A stretch of DNA of 19,924 nt from Entamoeba invadens IP1 (GCF_000330505.1 NW_004191732.1:96863-116786); one strand, 5' to 3'. Positions 7,890 to 17,373 are shown, counted from the first letter of the stretch. Notes: generated by a model from the letters alone, not told the origin. Made by a program: numbers and translations.

Positions 7890-9209
7890 ATGTCAAGACT
7901 TTCTGGTTATCACGTTATGATAGTGTCGAAGTATTTCAAAACTATCAGAGACTTAATTAAATTGGAGTTTGTATGCAAGAAATTTGGTGGTAACATGGAG
8001 AAGTTCCACTTCAACCCGATTCCATTAAATTACAAAACAATTAGATATTTTCCAAACATTGAAACACTTCATTTGTGGGAAGAAGAGGATGAATATTTTG
8101 GCAATGAATTTCCAAACAACACTGAATTAGGTGAAAGCATTGAAGACTGTGATCACCTTGAATCATTCAAAATATATGGTGAATTTGCTTCATCAAAAAC
8201 GTTTCATAAACATAAAGATATCAACAAAAATAAAAAATGTTTAAAAAAAGAGTTTTATCAAATTATTGTGTGGTTTACTGTTGATTTTGATACCTTTAAC
8301 ACAAACAAAAGTCTAAACATTGACTTTAAAAATATTGCTTACACGAAGCATGATAGAAAGAAATTTGGCAATGACATACCACAAAATGTGAGATCGATTA
8401 ATATCAAATGTTTTTATAATTGTAGTGATCTCAGCAATGTTACAATACCATCTGGTGTAACATTAATTGGTAATGGCTGCTTTAAAAATTGTAAAAATCT
8501 AAGGGGTATTACAATACCATATAATGTGAGATCACTTGGTGATATTTGTTTTTGTTGTTGTGAAAAATTGAGCGGTATTACTATACCATCAAACGTAACA
8601 TCAATTGGTGATGGTTGTTTCTTTTGTTGTGGAAATCTAAGGAGTGTTATGATACCTTCAAGTGTGTCAGTATATCAGAATCAATGTTTCTATAATTGTG
8701 GTAGACTAAGTCGTGTTAATATACCATTGAGTGTAACATCAATTGGTAATTATTGTTTCTATGAATGCATAAGTCTAAGCCGTATTACTATACCATCAAA
8801 CGTAACATCAATTGGTGATGGTTGTTTCAGTCATTGTATTAATTTAAGAAGCATTACAATACCCAATAGTGTGAAATCACTTGGAGATGGTTGTTTCGAA
8901 GAATGTATTAATTTGAGCGCTATTACAATACCATCTCGTGTGAAAAAACTTCGTAATAAATGTTTCTTTAATTGTGGTGATTTAAGCAGTGTATCAATAC
9001 CACCGAGTGTGAAATCATTTGGTTTTGATTGTTTCATTGGATGTAGTTGTCTGAGCAGTGTAACAATACCATCTAGTGTGAAATCAATTGGTGATGGTTG
9101 TTTCCCATCAAAAACTGTGATCTGTCGCGATAATTATAACCATTGTGTTATTTCTTATTTGTTTTATTTTAAAATTTTTAAAAAGTCAATTAAAATTTTG
9201 CACAACTGA
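7890..9209 (+). CDS. BspA-like leucine-rich repeat protein (TpLRR type)
   Basis: This 439-residue protein belongs to the BspA/TpLRR family that is strongly expanded in Entamoeba; family members studied elsewhere act in surface binding, but the role here is unknown. Residues 1-60 form the N-terminal domain of these proteins (LSGYHVMIVSKYF, FVCKKFGGNMEKFHF, then YFPNIET at 53-59). From about residue 162 to 415 there are about ten 23-residue repeats with the pattern TIPxxVxSIGxxCFxxCxxLxxI. Both repeat ends are degenerate, and the fourth (MIPSSVSVYQNQ) lacks the IG motif. The C-terminus is a short hydrophobic/basic tail (ISYLFYFKIFKKS) without a CaaX motif. There is no N-terminal signal peptide. 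The start is the first ATG, 25 bp after the TATA-like element. Confidence 0.9.
   Translation: MSRLSGYHVMIVSKYFKTIRDLIKLEFVCKKFGGNMEKFHFNPIPLNYKTIRYFPNIETLHLWEEEDEYFGNEFPNNTELGESIEDCDHLESFKIYGEFASSKTFHKHKDINKNKKCLKKEFYQIIVWFTVDFDTFNTNKSLNIDFKNIAYTKHDRKKFGNDIPQNVRSINIKCFYNCSDLSNVTIPSGVTLIGNGCFKNCKNLRGITIPYNVRSLGDICFCCCEKLSGITIPSNVTSIGDGCFFCCGNLRSVMIPSSVSVYQNQCFYNCGRLSRVNIPLSVTSIGNYCFYECISLSRITIPSNVTSIGDGCFSHCINLRSITIPNSVKSLGDGCFEECINLSAITIPSRVKKLRNKCFFNCGDLSSVSIPPSVKSFGFDCFIGCSCLSSVTIPSSVKSIGDGCFPSKTVICRDNYNHCVISYLFYFKIFKKSIKILHN
8373..9113 (+). repeat. 69-bp tandem coding repeats of the LRR gene
   Basis: The DNA encoding the 23-residue repeats is itself periodic at 69 bp. A 47-bp block is identical at 8575-8621 and 8782-8828, exactly 207 bp (three repeats) apart, including synonymous positions. 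Other repeats differ more. This indicates recent duplication or gene conversion inside the array. Confidence 0.85.
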
Positions 9210-9482
9210 TAAAGATAAAATTGCTGAGTAGAAGGTCACAAAGTCAGCCTTCCGCACCACTTTTATATGCAATAACTTTTCTTTGAATGAGTATATCATT
9301 TAAGACTTTAAAAAATTAAGTGACAATATATCATATATGATTTAATACTAAATATATTATGTCAAATTACTCCCTCAATATGTGCATATTAAATGTTTCG
9401 TCTTTTTTACAGAAAAAATAGATAAAAGACTAAATTTCAAATTGTGATAACTATTTTTTAAAAAAATTTGTTATACGTTTTA

Positions 9483-9500
9483 AAACAGTTTTTTGACACA
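9483..9500 (+). repeat. 18-bp dispersed motif, copy 1
   Basis: AAACAGTTTTTTGACACA matches 15096-15113 (AAACAGTTTCTTGACACA) at 17 of 18 positions in direct orientation. It resembles the ACTGTTTT-type ends seen elsewhere in the window and may be a transposon-end remnant. Confidence 0.3.
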
Positions 9501-9778
9501 ACTTTTTGGTGCTTTATTTATAAACAACAAAATACAAATTAATTAATTGATATTTGACGATGTCTTGTCTACACGTTTTAAAAACTGAAAATTGTTTTGT
9601 TTTTAACATAGGTGTCGTTGTATCTTGTCTTAATTTTTATATTTAAAATGATTCAATAATAAAACAAATTTATGGACTTAAAAACTTTACCAATATAAAG
9701 TTTTTGGCAAAAAAGTATTAATTATTTGTTTAAATAAATCCAGTTTATTATCACACATCGAGTTTTATTATCATCTAA

Positions 9779-9808
9779 AACTGTTTTTTGAAAAATAAAT
9801 TGGGTCAT
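9779..9808 (+). repeat. Possible mariner-end remnant, second copy
   Basis: AAACTGTTTTTTGAAAAATA is followed by AATTGGGTCAT; the last 15 bp are identical to 790-804. The order of the two motifs differs from the first copy, so these are related pieces rather than one simple repeat. Confidence 0.3.
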
Positions 9809-10362
9809 TTAATTTTTTTTATTTTTTCAAAATCATTCCAGCTTTACCAAAAGCCTTAGTCGTCAAGTTGAATGAAATTATTTTACGTAATAATCACACA
9901 TATGCCTACTGACCTTTCTAATTAATTTATAATTTACAAATTGTTCAAAAACACATACGCATAACAGTACTTTTATTTTGAGGACTTTTGATTTCAAAAT
10001 CACTCTTTTACTGTCAGTAACAATTTTTGAATAACCTCCAAATGTTCCGAGTTTAACAATATTATAATCCTGTTGTTTTTTTAAATTTGTAAATGGATTG
10101 CTTTGTTATTTCTTTTATGTTTTTAATTTACCTATTATTTATAATAAATAAAACAATAAAAGATATAATAATTATTATAAGTTTTTTAATAATTTTATTA
10201 TTAATCTCAAAACATTTTGTAAATAATGTTATTTTTTTTCAGATTTATTTAACTCAATAACCCCATTTTTCCTTAAGTTTCACTGGTTTTTATCATAACT
10301 GTATAACTTAATTGTTTTTCTTTTAATAACAATTAAAATTATTGACTATTAATAATAAATTG

Positions 10363-10390
10363 AAATTTAAAATTTAAAATTTAAAATTTA
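10363..10390. repeat. Short tandem repeat, AAATTTA x4
   Basis: Four exact head-to-tail copies of the 7-mer AAATTTA in the intergenic gap before the large gene. This is a simple A/T microsatellite. Confidence 0.7.
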
Positions 10391-10624
10391 AAAAATATTT
10401 TAAAATAATTACAAAAACAATAAAGTAGGGTTGTCATAAATTAACACATTTTTAATTTTAACATCATTTTCATTTTAACAAATTTGATAATTAAAATCTA
10501 TAGATATTATTAATATTATTATAATACATTTAATAAATAAACAGCTCGTTAATTAAATCATTTAAAGAAACAAAACAAAATGTTAAATTAATAATTAATA
10601 AATATAAAAACAAGTATTAATTTT

Positions 10625-10670
10625 GAACAGTCACCCAAAGGATTTTAAATGAAACGAATAAATCACTTCA
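10625..10670 (+). promoter_or_regulatory. Core promoter of the NO VEIN-type gene
   Basis: GAAC at 10625-10628 matches the Entamoeba GAAC core element. A TATA-like GATTTTAAAT at 10641-10650 and an initiator-like CACTTCA at 10664-10670 follow, ending just before the ATG at 10672. An ATG at 10649, inside the TATA-like stretch, would give only an eight-codon frame and probably precedes the transcription start. Confidence 0.5.
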
Positions 10671-10671
10671 T

Positions 10672-13600
10672 ATGAGCAACTTACCAACATACCGCCCTGC
10701 TTTGCGGATGTTTGGAAATTACCCCTCAAGTCCTTATTCCCAACAAAACACTTCAGAAGTAAATGTTCCATTATCACAACCATTATCTCAACCCTTACAA
10801 CAACCGCTTCAACAAAACTACCCAGTGTATTACACCCCAAGTCCAATTCCTTTGTATCAACAACCAAGTTCACCTCCATATGAACAAGTCCAAAATGTTC
10901 AAACACAAAATCTTCCTCTTCCAAACTACAGCCCTAATTTGAACCAAAAAATACAACAAAAAGAAACCCTAGATGCTATTAATGGAAATTTATCGAGTGT
11001 TAAAAATTACGAAGAACAACGTAACATCATATTTAAACAAATCCAAAATGAATCCCACGTCATCTCATCACGTAAGAAAACAAGTCAAAGTGACTCTCAA
11101 CGCTGTCAAATCTGCAACGACTTCTGTTTACTCACTCATGCATTCCACTCAATCATTCCCGAACCCAGCGACTTCTGGAAAGTCCTTTTTGGGCTGGACC
11201 ACTTAAAAGGAAATGATCAGCGCCTTGAGTCCATTTTAAGAATCAATTGCATTGTCACCACTTTTGTGATCTCTGATGATAAAACGACTCAAATCAAAAT
11301 ATCAAATCAAGACGAAATGGTCATATTAGACTTAATTTGTAATCCATACGCAATCAACGTTATAAAATCGGAAAATGGCATTGCCGAAATTGAAAAATCA
11401 ATTATGACAAAAAAGGTCATTGGACTCAAGTTGAATCGAGTCAAAGACATCGTCAATCAATGCGACAAAGCGAAACGCCAAAAAATTGAAAAATCAAAAA
11501 GTTCTGAAAAAGTTGAAAAAAATAAAAATTTGAAAAAAACAGAAAAAATCGAAAATTTGGAAAAAATCGAAAAAAATGAAAAAGTCGAGAAAAAAGCGAT
11601 GGAAGAGGACGATAAAGAAGAACAAAACGTCGCAAAAGTTGTCGAGCGGATTTTTTTAAAAATGCGAATTTTGAATTTCAACGAATTTTTGCTGAAAATT
11701 GGCGACATAGAAAAAGCCGTTTGCGACGAGTTAAAAATTGAGAAATTTGAACTTTTGCAAAATGGGGACTTCTTGAGCTTCTGTGGGAAGTCCGTTGATT
11801 TTGATTGTTTGAAAGGAGTTGTTTCACGGAAACTTGACATTCTTGTCGACTCTGAAAATATTCGAAGTTATGACGATGTTGAGAAGATCATTTCTGAAGA
11901 GACAGAAACTCTTGAGAAAGTTGTACAAATTGTCTGTGAGATGAAATATTTAGTCAATTTAAATAGTGTGAAGCAATTTGAGAATGTCGACTTTCAAAGA
12001 GTCATCGACGCGCGCGCGCTCGACAATTTTGACTTTCTCAAAGTCCACAAAAAGCTCTTTAAACTTCCCAAAATCGACATTTCTAATATAAATGGACAAA
12101 TTCTGTCACATATCGACGATCTTAATTATCTCTCCGGCCTTCTTGTTGCTTTGTATTACAACGCAAGTTTCTTGAGTAAATGTTCTATTAGCAATTTCGC
12201 GCAACACCTCCTCGAGACTTTTGAGAAGACCAAGTCGTCTGTTTACGCGTTACATTCGGTGATCTCGCGCGCACTTTTTGCGTGTAAAATACTGAACCAA
12301 CTTCCTGTTGAGGTCATCAATTCTCGAAATTTCGTTCTCAACTTCCTCGAAGGGCTAAATGTGTCCGTCGCGGTCCTCGAGATGCTTTCGCGGAATAACG
12401 TCGCGTTTCTCAAGACGGAGATTTTAATGCAAATGAAGACTTGTTTTGCACCACTTCTCCAAAGCTTCGATTTATCGGACGAGATCAGTGGAGTTGTTGA
12501 GATGAAGACTACCGATATAAATTATATAAGGAGCGACATGTTTGAAGAGTCTGCGTTTGAGTTTACACCACCAAATGAAATTGTCATTGACACGGTAACG
12601 CGTGACGGGGAAATTGTCAAAACTGTCGATTACACCAATCCGGAATTGGTTTCTCTTTTGTGTGAAAATGCGGAAGAACACGCGCCGAAGTTTTTGAACG
12701 TGTTTTTTGAGTTTTTGATGTTAAATGAAGACGCTTTTATAGAGACATTTCATAAGAAGGAAATAGTGTGTGGGAAAAGCCAAAAGTTGAAGGAGTTTTC
12801 GACGTTTTATTTTGATTTGAAAAACACGAAATTCGTTCCAACGAAAAGTAACACGTTTGAGGTGCCCGAAAATGTGTTGAACTCTAAAATGGGGAATTTT
12901 GTAGATGTTGAAACAACACGCGCGTGCGTGTCTGAGAAACTGGCGAAATATGTTGCTTATAAGGCGTTTCCGAGTGTTGCTGGTGTTGTAGAGAGAATGC
13001 AGAACACCACGAGTCGAGTAACACATCAATATATTAACACATTGTTAGAGATCCCACAAACACAATTAAATGTCTTTAATGAGTTCATCTCCCGACCTAT
13101 TGTGTTGATCAATAATTCAACGTCTTCGTTAGCGAAATTGGCAAGGTCCTCTTGTGTCACGGGAATGTCAGGGATTTGTGTTACGACTGCAAATGAGACC
13201 ACATGGGTTGTACCAAAATTTGCGTTTTTGAAGGACGACGCAAATTTCTTCCCAACAGTGAACGTCCCAAAAAAGAGGAGAACTGCATTTTTGGGAATTG
13301 GAGTGAAACCGAAGCCAAGTCTGAAGGACTACGTCGACGCAATTGTTTTTGTTGATGACCACTGCAAAGGTCTGACTGACGATTTAGCAAAAGGGGTGTC
13401 ACACGACGAGAGAAATGATATGTTTAAAAACTTGTTGTCACAAATTGTTACGATATCAGAAACGACCCCCCTGTGTTATGAAAATGTGAAAAGTCTCCTG
13501 CACAGGAAAATTATAACAAACATGAAAGGGGAGAGTGTTGAATTTGACGCAAATGTATATTACAATAACATCAGTCATTTACTTAAGTATATGCCAGAGG

Positions 13601-14709
13601 AGGTCGAGAAGTATGTGTTCACACTGCCTCTTCCTGATAAATGTCGTGTGAATTCGTTCTTAGAAGTCCTTAACATTAAGTGTGCGAGCACTGTTCTTGT
13701 CATTGACGTGGAAAGTAGTCTGAACTGTTCGGAGAATTTTACTACAGCACTGAAGAGAGTCCTCAAAAGTGTACTTCCAAAGATTCAAACGGCGAAATTA
13801 ATAAAAAACTACGAAATGTTTTTATATAATTTTCAGGTGTTTGTTCATAAAAATTTGAATGTAAAATTTACTTTTGTGCCGACGATGACAGTGACGACCG
13901 CAGAGGTGTCAGCTATCGTGCAAGGAGTCTCGTTGCACGTACTTGAAAGGACCGGAATTTGCTCGTATAATGCACTTGCTGCACTTTCGAGACTCTTTTT
14001 CAGAGAAGTGGATGAGTCGTTTGTCTCAGAAATGTTACAGAAATTGAGCACGGGATATCCTATTAAGTTTGAAAGTGACACAATCCAATTTGAGTCTCGG
14101 GACATTTCAAAACAAACTGGAAAAGAGGCCGAAAAAGATCCACCAAGTAACACAAAGGCTGAAGGACAAAGTGAGTCGCCTCACCTTGAAAGTGACGGCC
14201 AAGTTGTAACTAAAAAGGCGATTGGAGTGAATTGGGAAGTTGTTACAAAAGGTCGGGCGCCTGCTCATGTAAAAGATGAGGACATTGAAATTGAAGTTTC
14301 ACCATTTAAATTTATCAACGGTGTTTCGACTATTGTACAAACGGGGTTGGTTGGGGAACAAATAGTGTACGAGTTTTTGAAGGAGAAGTACGGGAAAAAA
14401 GTTGATTGGATTAACGAGAAAAGCGAGGGAGTTGAACGAACAGAGAAGGGTCTGCCGTATGATATTGTCATATTAAACGATTTTGGAACCATCGAAACGT
14501 ACATCGAAGTGAAGACGACGAGAATTAAGGACAAAAAGTTCTTTGAAATGTCGTATAGGGAATTCGACTTTGCGAAGGAAAAAAGAAAGAATTTCCAGAT
14601 CTATCGACTCGACGGGTTTGGAGGGAATTTACTCAATATTAAAATCATCAAGGACCCATTTGGGAAGTGGATGAATGGAGAGATTATGATCAAAGTCTGC
14701 TTTCTTTAA
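10672..14709 (+). CDS. Large protein with C-terminal NO VEIN/DUF3883 nuclease-like domain
   Basis: The protein has 1345 residues. Residues 1-100 are Pro/Gln/Tyr-rich with four PLxQ repeats (33-48). A small Cys cluster (CQICNDFC, 145-152) follows. About 270-310 is a Lys/Glu-rich stretch, probably coiled coil or disordered. About 320-1140 is a long, mostly helical region I do not recognise. After a charged linker (about 1145-1200), the C-terminal domain from about 1220 matches DUF3883, named after plant NO VEIN and related to PD-(D/E)xK nucleases: GLVGEQIVYEFL (Glu1229), YDIVI (Asp1264) and YIEVKTT (Glu1279, Lys1281). The catalytic layout is complete, so DNA or RNA cleavage is possible but unproven. 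No GHKL ATPase domain, found in plant NO VEIN, is visible. The gene is more GC-rich than its neighbours. Confidence 0.8.
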   Translation: MSNLPTYRPALRMFGNYPSSPYSQQNTSEVNVPLSQPLSQPLQQPLQQNYPVYYTPSPIPLYQQPSSPPYEQVQNVQTQNLPLPNYSPNLNQKIQQKETLDAINGNLSSVKNYEEQRNIIFKQIQNESHVISSRKKTSQSDSQRCQICNDFCLLTHAFHSIIPEPSDFWKVLFGLDHLKGNDQRLESILRINCIVTTFVISDDKTTQIKISNQDEMVILDLICNPYAINVIKSENGIAEIEKSIMTKKVIGLKLNRVKDIVNQCDKAKRQKIEKSKSSEKVEKNKNLKKTEKIENLEKIEKNEKVEKKAMEEDDKEEQNVAKVVERIFLKMRILNFNEFLLKIGDIEKAVCDELKIEKFELLQNGDFLSFCGKSVDFDCLKGVVSRKLDILVDSENIRSYDDVEKIISEETETLEKVVQIVCEMKYLVNLNSVKQFENVDFQRVIDARALDNFDFLKVHKKLFKLPKIDISNINGQILSHIDDLNYLSGLLVALYYNASFLSKCSISNFAQHLLETFEKTKSSVYALHSVISRALFACKILNQLPVEVINSRNFVLNFLEGLNVSVAVLEMLSRNNVAFLKTEILMQMKTCFAPLLQSFDLSDEISGVVEMKTTDINYIRSDMFEESAFEFTPPNEIVIDTVTRDGEIVKTVDYTNPELVSLLCENAEEHAPKFLNVFFEFLMLNEDAFIETFHKKEIVCGKSQKLKEFSTFYFDLKNTKFVPTKSNTFEVPENVLNSKMGNFVDVETTRACVSEKLAKYVAYKAFPSVAGVVERMQNTTSRVTHQYINTLLEIPQTQLNVFNEFISRPIVLINNSTSSLAKLARSSCVTGMSGICVTTANETTWVVPKFAFLKDDANFFPTVNVPKKRRTAFLGIGVKPKPSLKDYVDAIVFVDDHCKGLTDDLAKGVSHDERNDMFKNLLSQIVTISETTPLCYENVKSLLHRKIITNMKGESVEFDANVYYNNISHLLKYMPEEVEKYVFTLPLPDKCRVNSFLEVLNIKCASTVLVIDVESSLNCSENFTTALKRVLKSVLPKIQTAKLIKNYEMFLYNFQVFVHKNLNVKFTFVPTMTVTTAEVSAIVQGVSLHVLERTGICSYNALAALSRLFFREVDESFVSEMLQKLSTGYPIKFESDTIQFESRDISKQTGKEAEKDPPSNTKAEGQSESPHLESDGQVVTKKAIGVNWEVVTKGRAPAHVKDEDIEIEVSPFKFINGVSTIVQTGLVGEQIVYEFLKEKYGKKVDWINEKSEGVERTEKGLPYDIVILNDFGTIETYIEVKTTRIKDKKFFEMSYREFDFAKEKRKNFQIYRLDGFGGNLLNIKIIKDPFGKWMNGEIMIKVCFL
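12009..12019. other. Alternating CG tract inside the large gene
   Basis: An uninterrupted CGCGCGCGCGC run encodes part of VIDARALD. Such a tract is striking in DNA this AT-rich and could favour Z-DNA. Related CGCG clusters occur near 12265 and 12919 of the same gene. Confidence 0.6.
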
Positions 14710-15397
14710 GTGTTTGATCGGTTGTTGTTTATAAATATAAAAATGAAGAGATAAAAATACTACACAGAGATTTGCGTTCATCACAAGTTTTCTATTTTTA
14801 AAAAGGGGGAATAAAATAAAAATATAACTAATATAATGTTTTTTTTCTAAAACTACTTTTTGTAAATATAAAGTCACGTCTATCGAAAAAAACAAGTTTA
14901 AATTAAATTACTGAAAATGCTTTAACTTACTTATTAACTATTTCTATCAAAAATGAAACTGGCTCAGTTTTTTAAAGTTGTCATTTTTCATAAACAGTGT
15001 TTATTTTGCAAATAATAACTTAACACACCATTAAAAATTTAAGAATTTTTTTAATTCAAAAATTGAAAAAAAGGAATGTCAATTTTTAGTTTTTTAAACA
15101 GTTTCTTGACACATTCTAATTATTATGATCTAGAAATATAGAAACAACCTCATTATATACAATATGTGTCTGAATTATAAATAATTTATATATAAGTTAA
15201 AAGTTAACAAAGTAATTAATTACACCATGCCAATTAATTATAATTTTAATAGTAAAGTAATTTAATGATTACAAAAGTCATTTCTCTAAATAATATAAAG
15301 GTTCAATAACATTTTTATCGAACAATCAAGTACTTTGTATATTATTTAACTCAATAATTAAAGGAACTGGATTTAAATATAAAAAATTAATAAAATG
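14710..15397. other. Convergent intergenic region
   Basis: This gap lies between two genes that end facing each other, so it should contain both 3' ends. It is AT-rich with no gene visible. It carries the 18-bp motif at 15096-15113 and an A/G-rich stretch with GGGGG near 14805. Polyadenylation sites cannot be placed with confidence. Confidence 0.55.
15096..15113 (+). repeat. 18-bp dispersed motif, copy 2
   Basis: AAACAGTTTCTTGACACA matches 9483-9500 at 17 of 18 positions, in the same orientation 5.6 kb away, both in intergenic DNA. Confidence 0.3.
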
Positions 15398-16480
15398 TCA
15401 CCAAACTTTATTTGGTATAAAATTCACTTTATGTCTAAGAACAGGCGAACACTTTGTGAGTGGATCGATAAGTATTTTATTCTTTTTATCATATTGAATG
15501 CTTTCATCGAAAAAACACGATCTTTGTGTACACCTTTCGAATGTGTAGTTTTCCCTTTTATAATACAACGAATAAAATATCGAGTTGAGGACTGATTGGT
15601 CGTGCCCCCATAAGTGCCATTTCTTTGGATTAAAATTGTCGACCAAAATATTCAAATATCTTAACACTCTTTCAGTCCCTCCAAATGTGACACCAACATT
15701 CATATTAATTGATCCATTTGCTTTAAATTGTTCTGTAATAAGCGAGCCATATGATTCATTCATCCACTGGTAAACATGCTTCTCATCGAAATACACACAA
15801 GTTTGATTGTTTAATCCACATTCGGGCATAAAGACAAGATCTTCTGCAGAGAACGTCTGGAAGATGTCTGCAAAGACAAAGACGTCTCTGTGATCGGCAA
15901 TAAGTACACGGTCATATTGTTCACGATATTTCTCAATATAATTTTTAAAAGCAATAAAACGTTGTGTTGCAGGGTGACACTTCTCTACATTTTTAACATT
16001 AGACAGATCTCCTTCAACTACTTCAAAGCCAAAGTTTCGAGTCTCATTTATAAAGTCTTTGTTAGTTGTCCCAGGCATTATTAACATGATAAGAGTGGCA
16101 TTGGGAATTGATGAGTTAACAAGCCCATAACTTAGAAGGATATCGTGCTTATTTTGAAGCCAATAGCCATCATTAGTAAAGCCAACAGCTGAAATAAATA
16201 AATCCCTTTTGTTGTGTGCGCGGTATTTGAACGTTTCTTTACACGGACCATTGTAATTAAATTTTAAAACATTGATTTTATCATTGTAATAAGTAGGTTG
16301 GATAAAAGTTATATTATTGAGTGGAGGGTCATTTAATTGAACCGAATTTTTAGTGGGAATATACTGTGAATAGTTCTTGGTGTATTCAAACGAATTAACA
16401 CTTGATAGCAACAAAAGCGAAATACAAAGAAAGACAAAAACTTGGATAATTGAAAACACGATAAAAAGGGGGTTCGTCAT
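15398..16480 (-). CDS. Type II membrane glycosyltransferase-like protein, GT-A fold
   Basis: This 360-residue protein has a short N-terminal tail and one membrane segment at about 6-28 (FIVFSIIQVFVFLCISLLLL), the pattern of a Golgi or ER type II membrane enzyme. The rest should be luminal and has eight potential N-glycosylation sequons and seven cysteines. The DHRD motif at 196-199 (VLIADHRDVFVF) is the kind of metal/nucleotide-sugar binding DxD-type motif found in GT-A glycosyltransferases; MNVGVTFGGTERVL (260-273) and GHDQSVLN (292-299) match the acceptor-side and late motifs of such enzymes. I would call it a putative nucleotide-sugar transferase; sugar and acceptor are unknown. The start is the first ATG, 28 bp after a TATTTAAAA element on this strand. 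It converges with the NO VEIN-type gene. Confidence 0.82.
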   Translation of the reverse strand: MTNPLFIVFSIIQVFVFLCISLLLLSSVNSFEYTKNYSQYIPTKNSVQLNDPPLNNITFIQPTYYNDKINVLKFNYNGPCKETFKYRAHNKRDLFISAVGFTNDGYWLQNKHDILLSYGLVNSSIPNATLIMLIMPGTTNKDFINETRNFGFEVVEGDLSNVKNVEKCHPATQRFIAFKNYIEKYREQYDRVLIADHRDVFVFADIFQTFSAEDLVFMPECGLNNQTCVYFDEKHVYQWMNESYGSLITEQFKANGSINMNVGVTFGGTERVLRYLNILVDNFNPKKWHLWGHDQSVLNSIFYSLYYKRENYTFERCTQRSCFFDESIQYDKKNKILIDPLTKCSPVLRHKVNFIPNKVW

Positions 16481-16508
16481 TGGTTGGTATTTATTTATTA
16501 TTATTGCA

Positions 16509-16520
16509 GTTTTTTAAATA
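16509..16520 (-). promoter_or_regulatory. TATA-like element of the glycosyltransferase gene
   Basis: On the minus strand this reads TATTTAAAAAAC and lies 28 bp before the ATG at 16480, matching the position and sequence of the elements before the RRM and LRR genes. Confidence 0.5.
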
Positions 16521-17295
16521 ATGAACAATAAGAAGTTATTTTCAACAGCAACAATTCTCTTTATTGTTTCAATTAATTTGTAGGGTATTTTAAATCATTA
16601 ACTTAATTATTATTTATAAATTGACATTTAATAATTATATATTATTTTTAGATTTTTGTAGAACATGTGCATTTTATGTTATGTACAAATAATATTAATT
16701 AACGGGAAAACACAAAAAGGAATTGCTATAAATATATTTAAAGTTTATACATTTCAATATTAACACGTTTTATAACACCCATTCAAAATGTTTTTCATAT
16801 TATAATTTATTATAACATTTACAATATTAATAGTTTTCGACAAAATTAATTGTAACTAAAATCCATTCAAAGTTGAATATTAAAATAATTATATATAAAT
16901 TATATTTTATAATAAATACAGAGAATCAATAAAGTAATTTATCAAAAATTTACTATTTAAGATATATTTATTATTGATTATAGATTTTAAAATTATCAGA
17001 TGTTTTTAGTTTTTCGAAATAAATTACATTTTATTAATAGTTTTATTGTTAAATTAATTAAAATAATTACAGTTAACCGAAACAACCTTCTGTGGATTGT
17101 TTTCAAAAAAAACTATAAATAATAATATTTTAAACTATTTATGTTATTATTGGTTAAACTTAAATTAAATATGTTTTTATACACAGTAATATATCAGAGT
17201 CATTTTTGTTGTATGAAATTGGTATTATAAATATGAAAAATTAAAATAAATTTTAAATGAACAATTCGAATTTAACAAACAAATTTGACATAAGG

Positions 17296-17373
17296 CGATC
17301 ACAGTAAATTGGATAATCATCATGAAGTGTGAAAATCACTATGAAAATAAATATCACAGTGAATTTTGAACTC
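17296..17373 (-). repeat. 78-bp dispersed repeat, copy B (inverted)
   Basis: This is the inverted partner of 4158-4235, matching at 75 of 78 positions with a perfect run of 61 bp. The mismatches lie near the CGATCACAGTAA end. The copies point towards each other and enclose about 13 kb with four genes. A shorter GAAGTGAAAATTG-like sequence follows at about 17387, resembling part of the repeat. Confidence 0.85.

Larger units (their letters stand above)
9210..10671. other. AT-rich intergenic region
   Basis: No gene is visible in about 1.46 kb. Just after the LRR stop is a GC-richer patch with a GAAGG/CCTTC pairing (9231-9252). AAACAGTTTTTTGACACA at 9483-9500 recurs with one change at 15096-15113. 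AATAAATTGGGTCAT at 9794-9808 repeats 790-804. Four tandem copies of AAATTTA lie at 10363-10390. The right end carries the promoter of the NO VEIN-type gene. Confidence 0.6.

Noticed and set aside
11453..11840. Minus-strand Phe/Ser-rich frames opposite the Lys/Glu-rich stretch
   Set aside because: They are the antisense shadow of GAA/AAA codons in the large gene.
13845..14534. Minus-strand frames opposite the nuclease-like domain
   Set aside because: No family resemblance; the plus-strand frame carries clear domain motifs.
4158..17373. Polinton/Maverick-type giant transposon bounded by the inverted repeat
   Set aside because: No polymerase B, integrase, packaging ATPase or capsid gene lies inside; the enclosed genes look like ordinary host genes.
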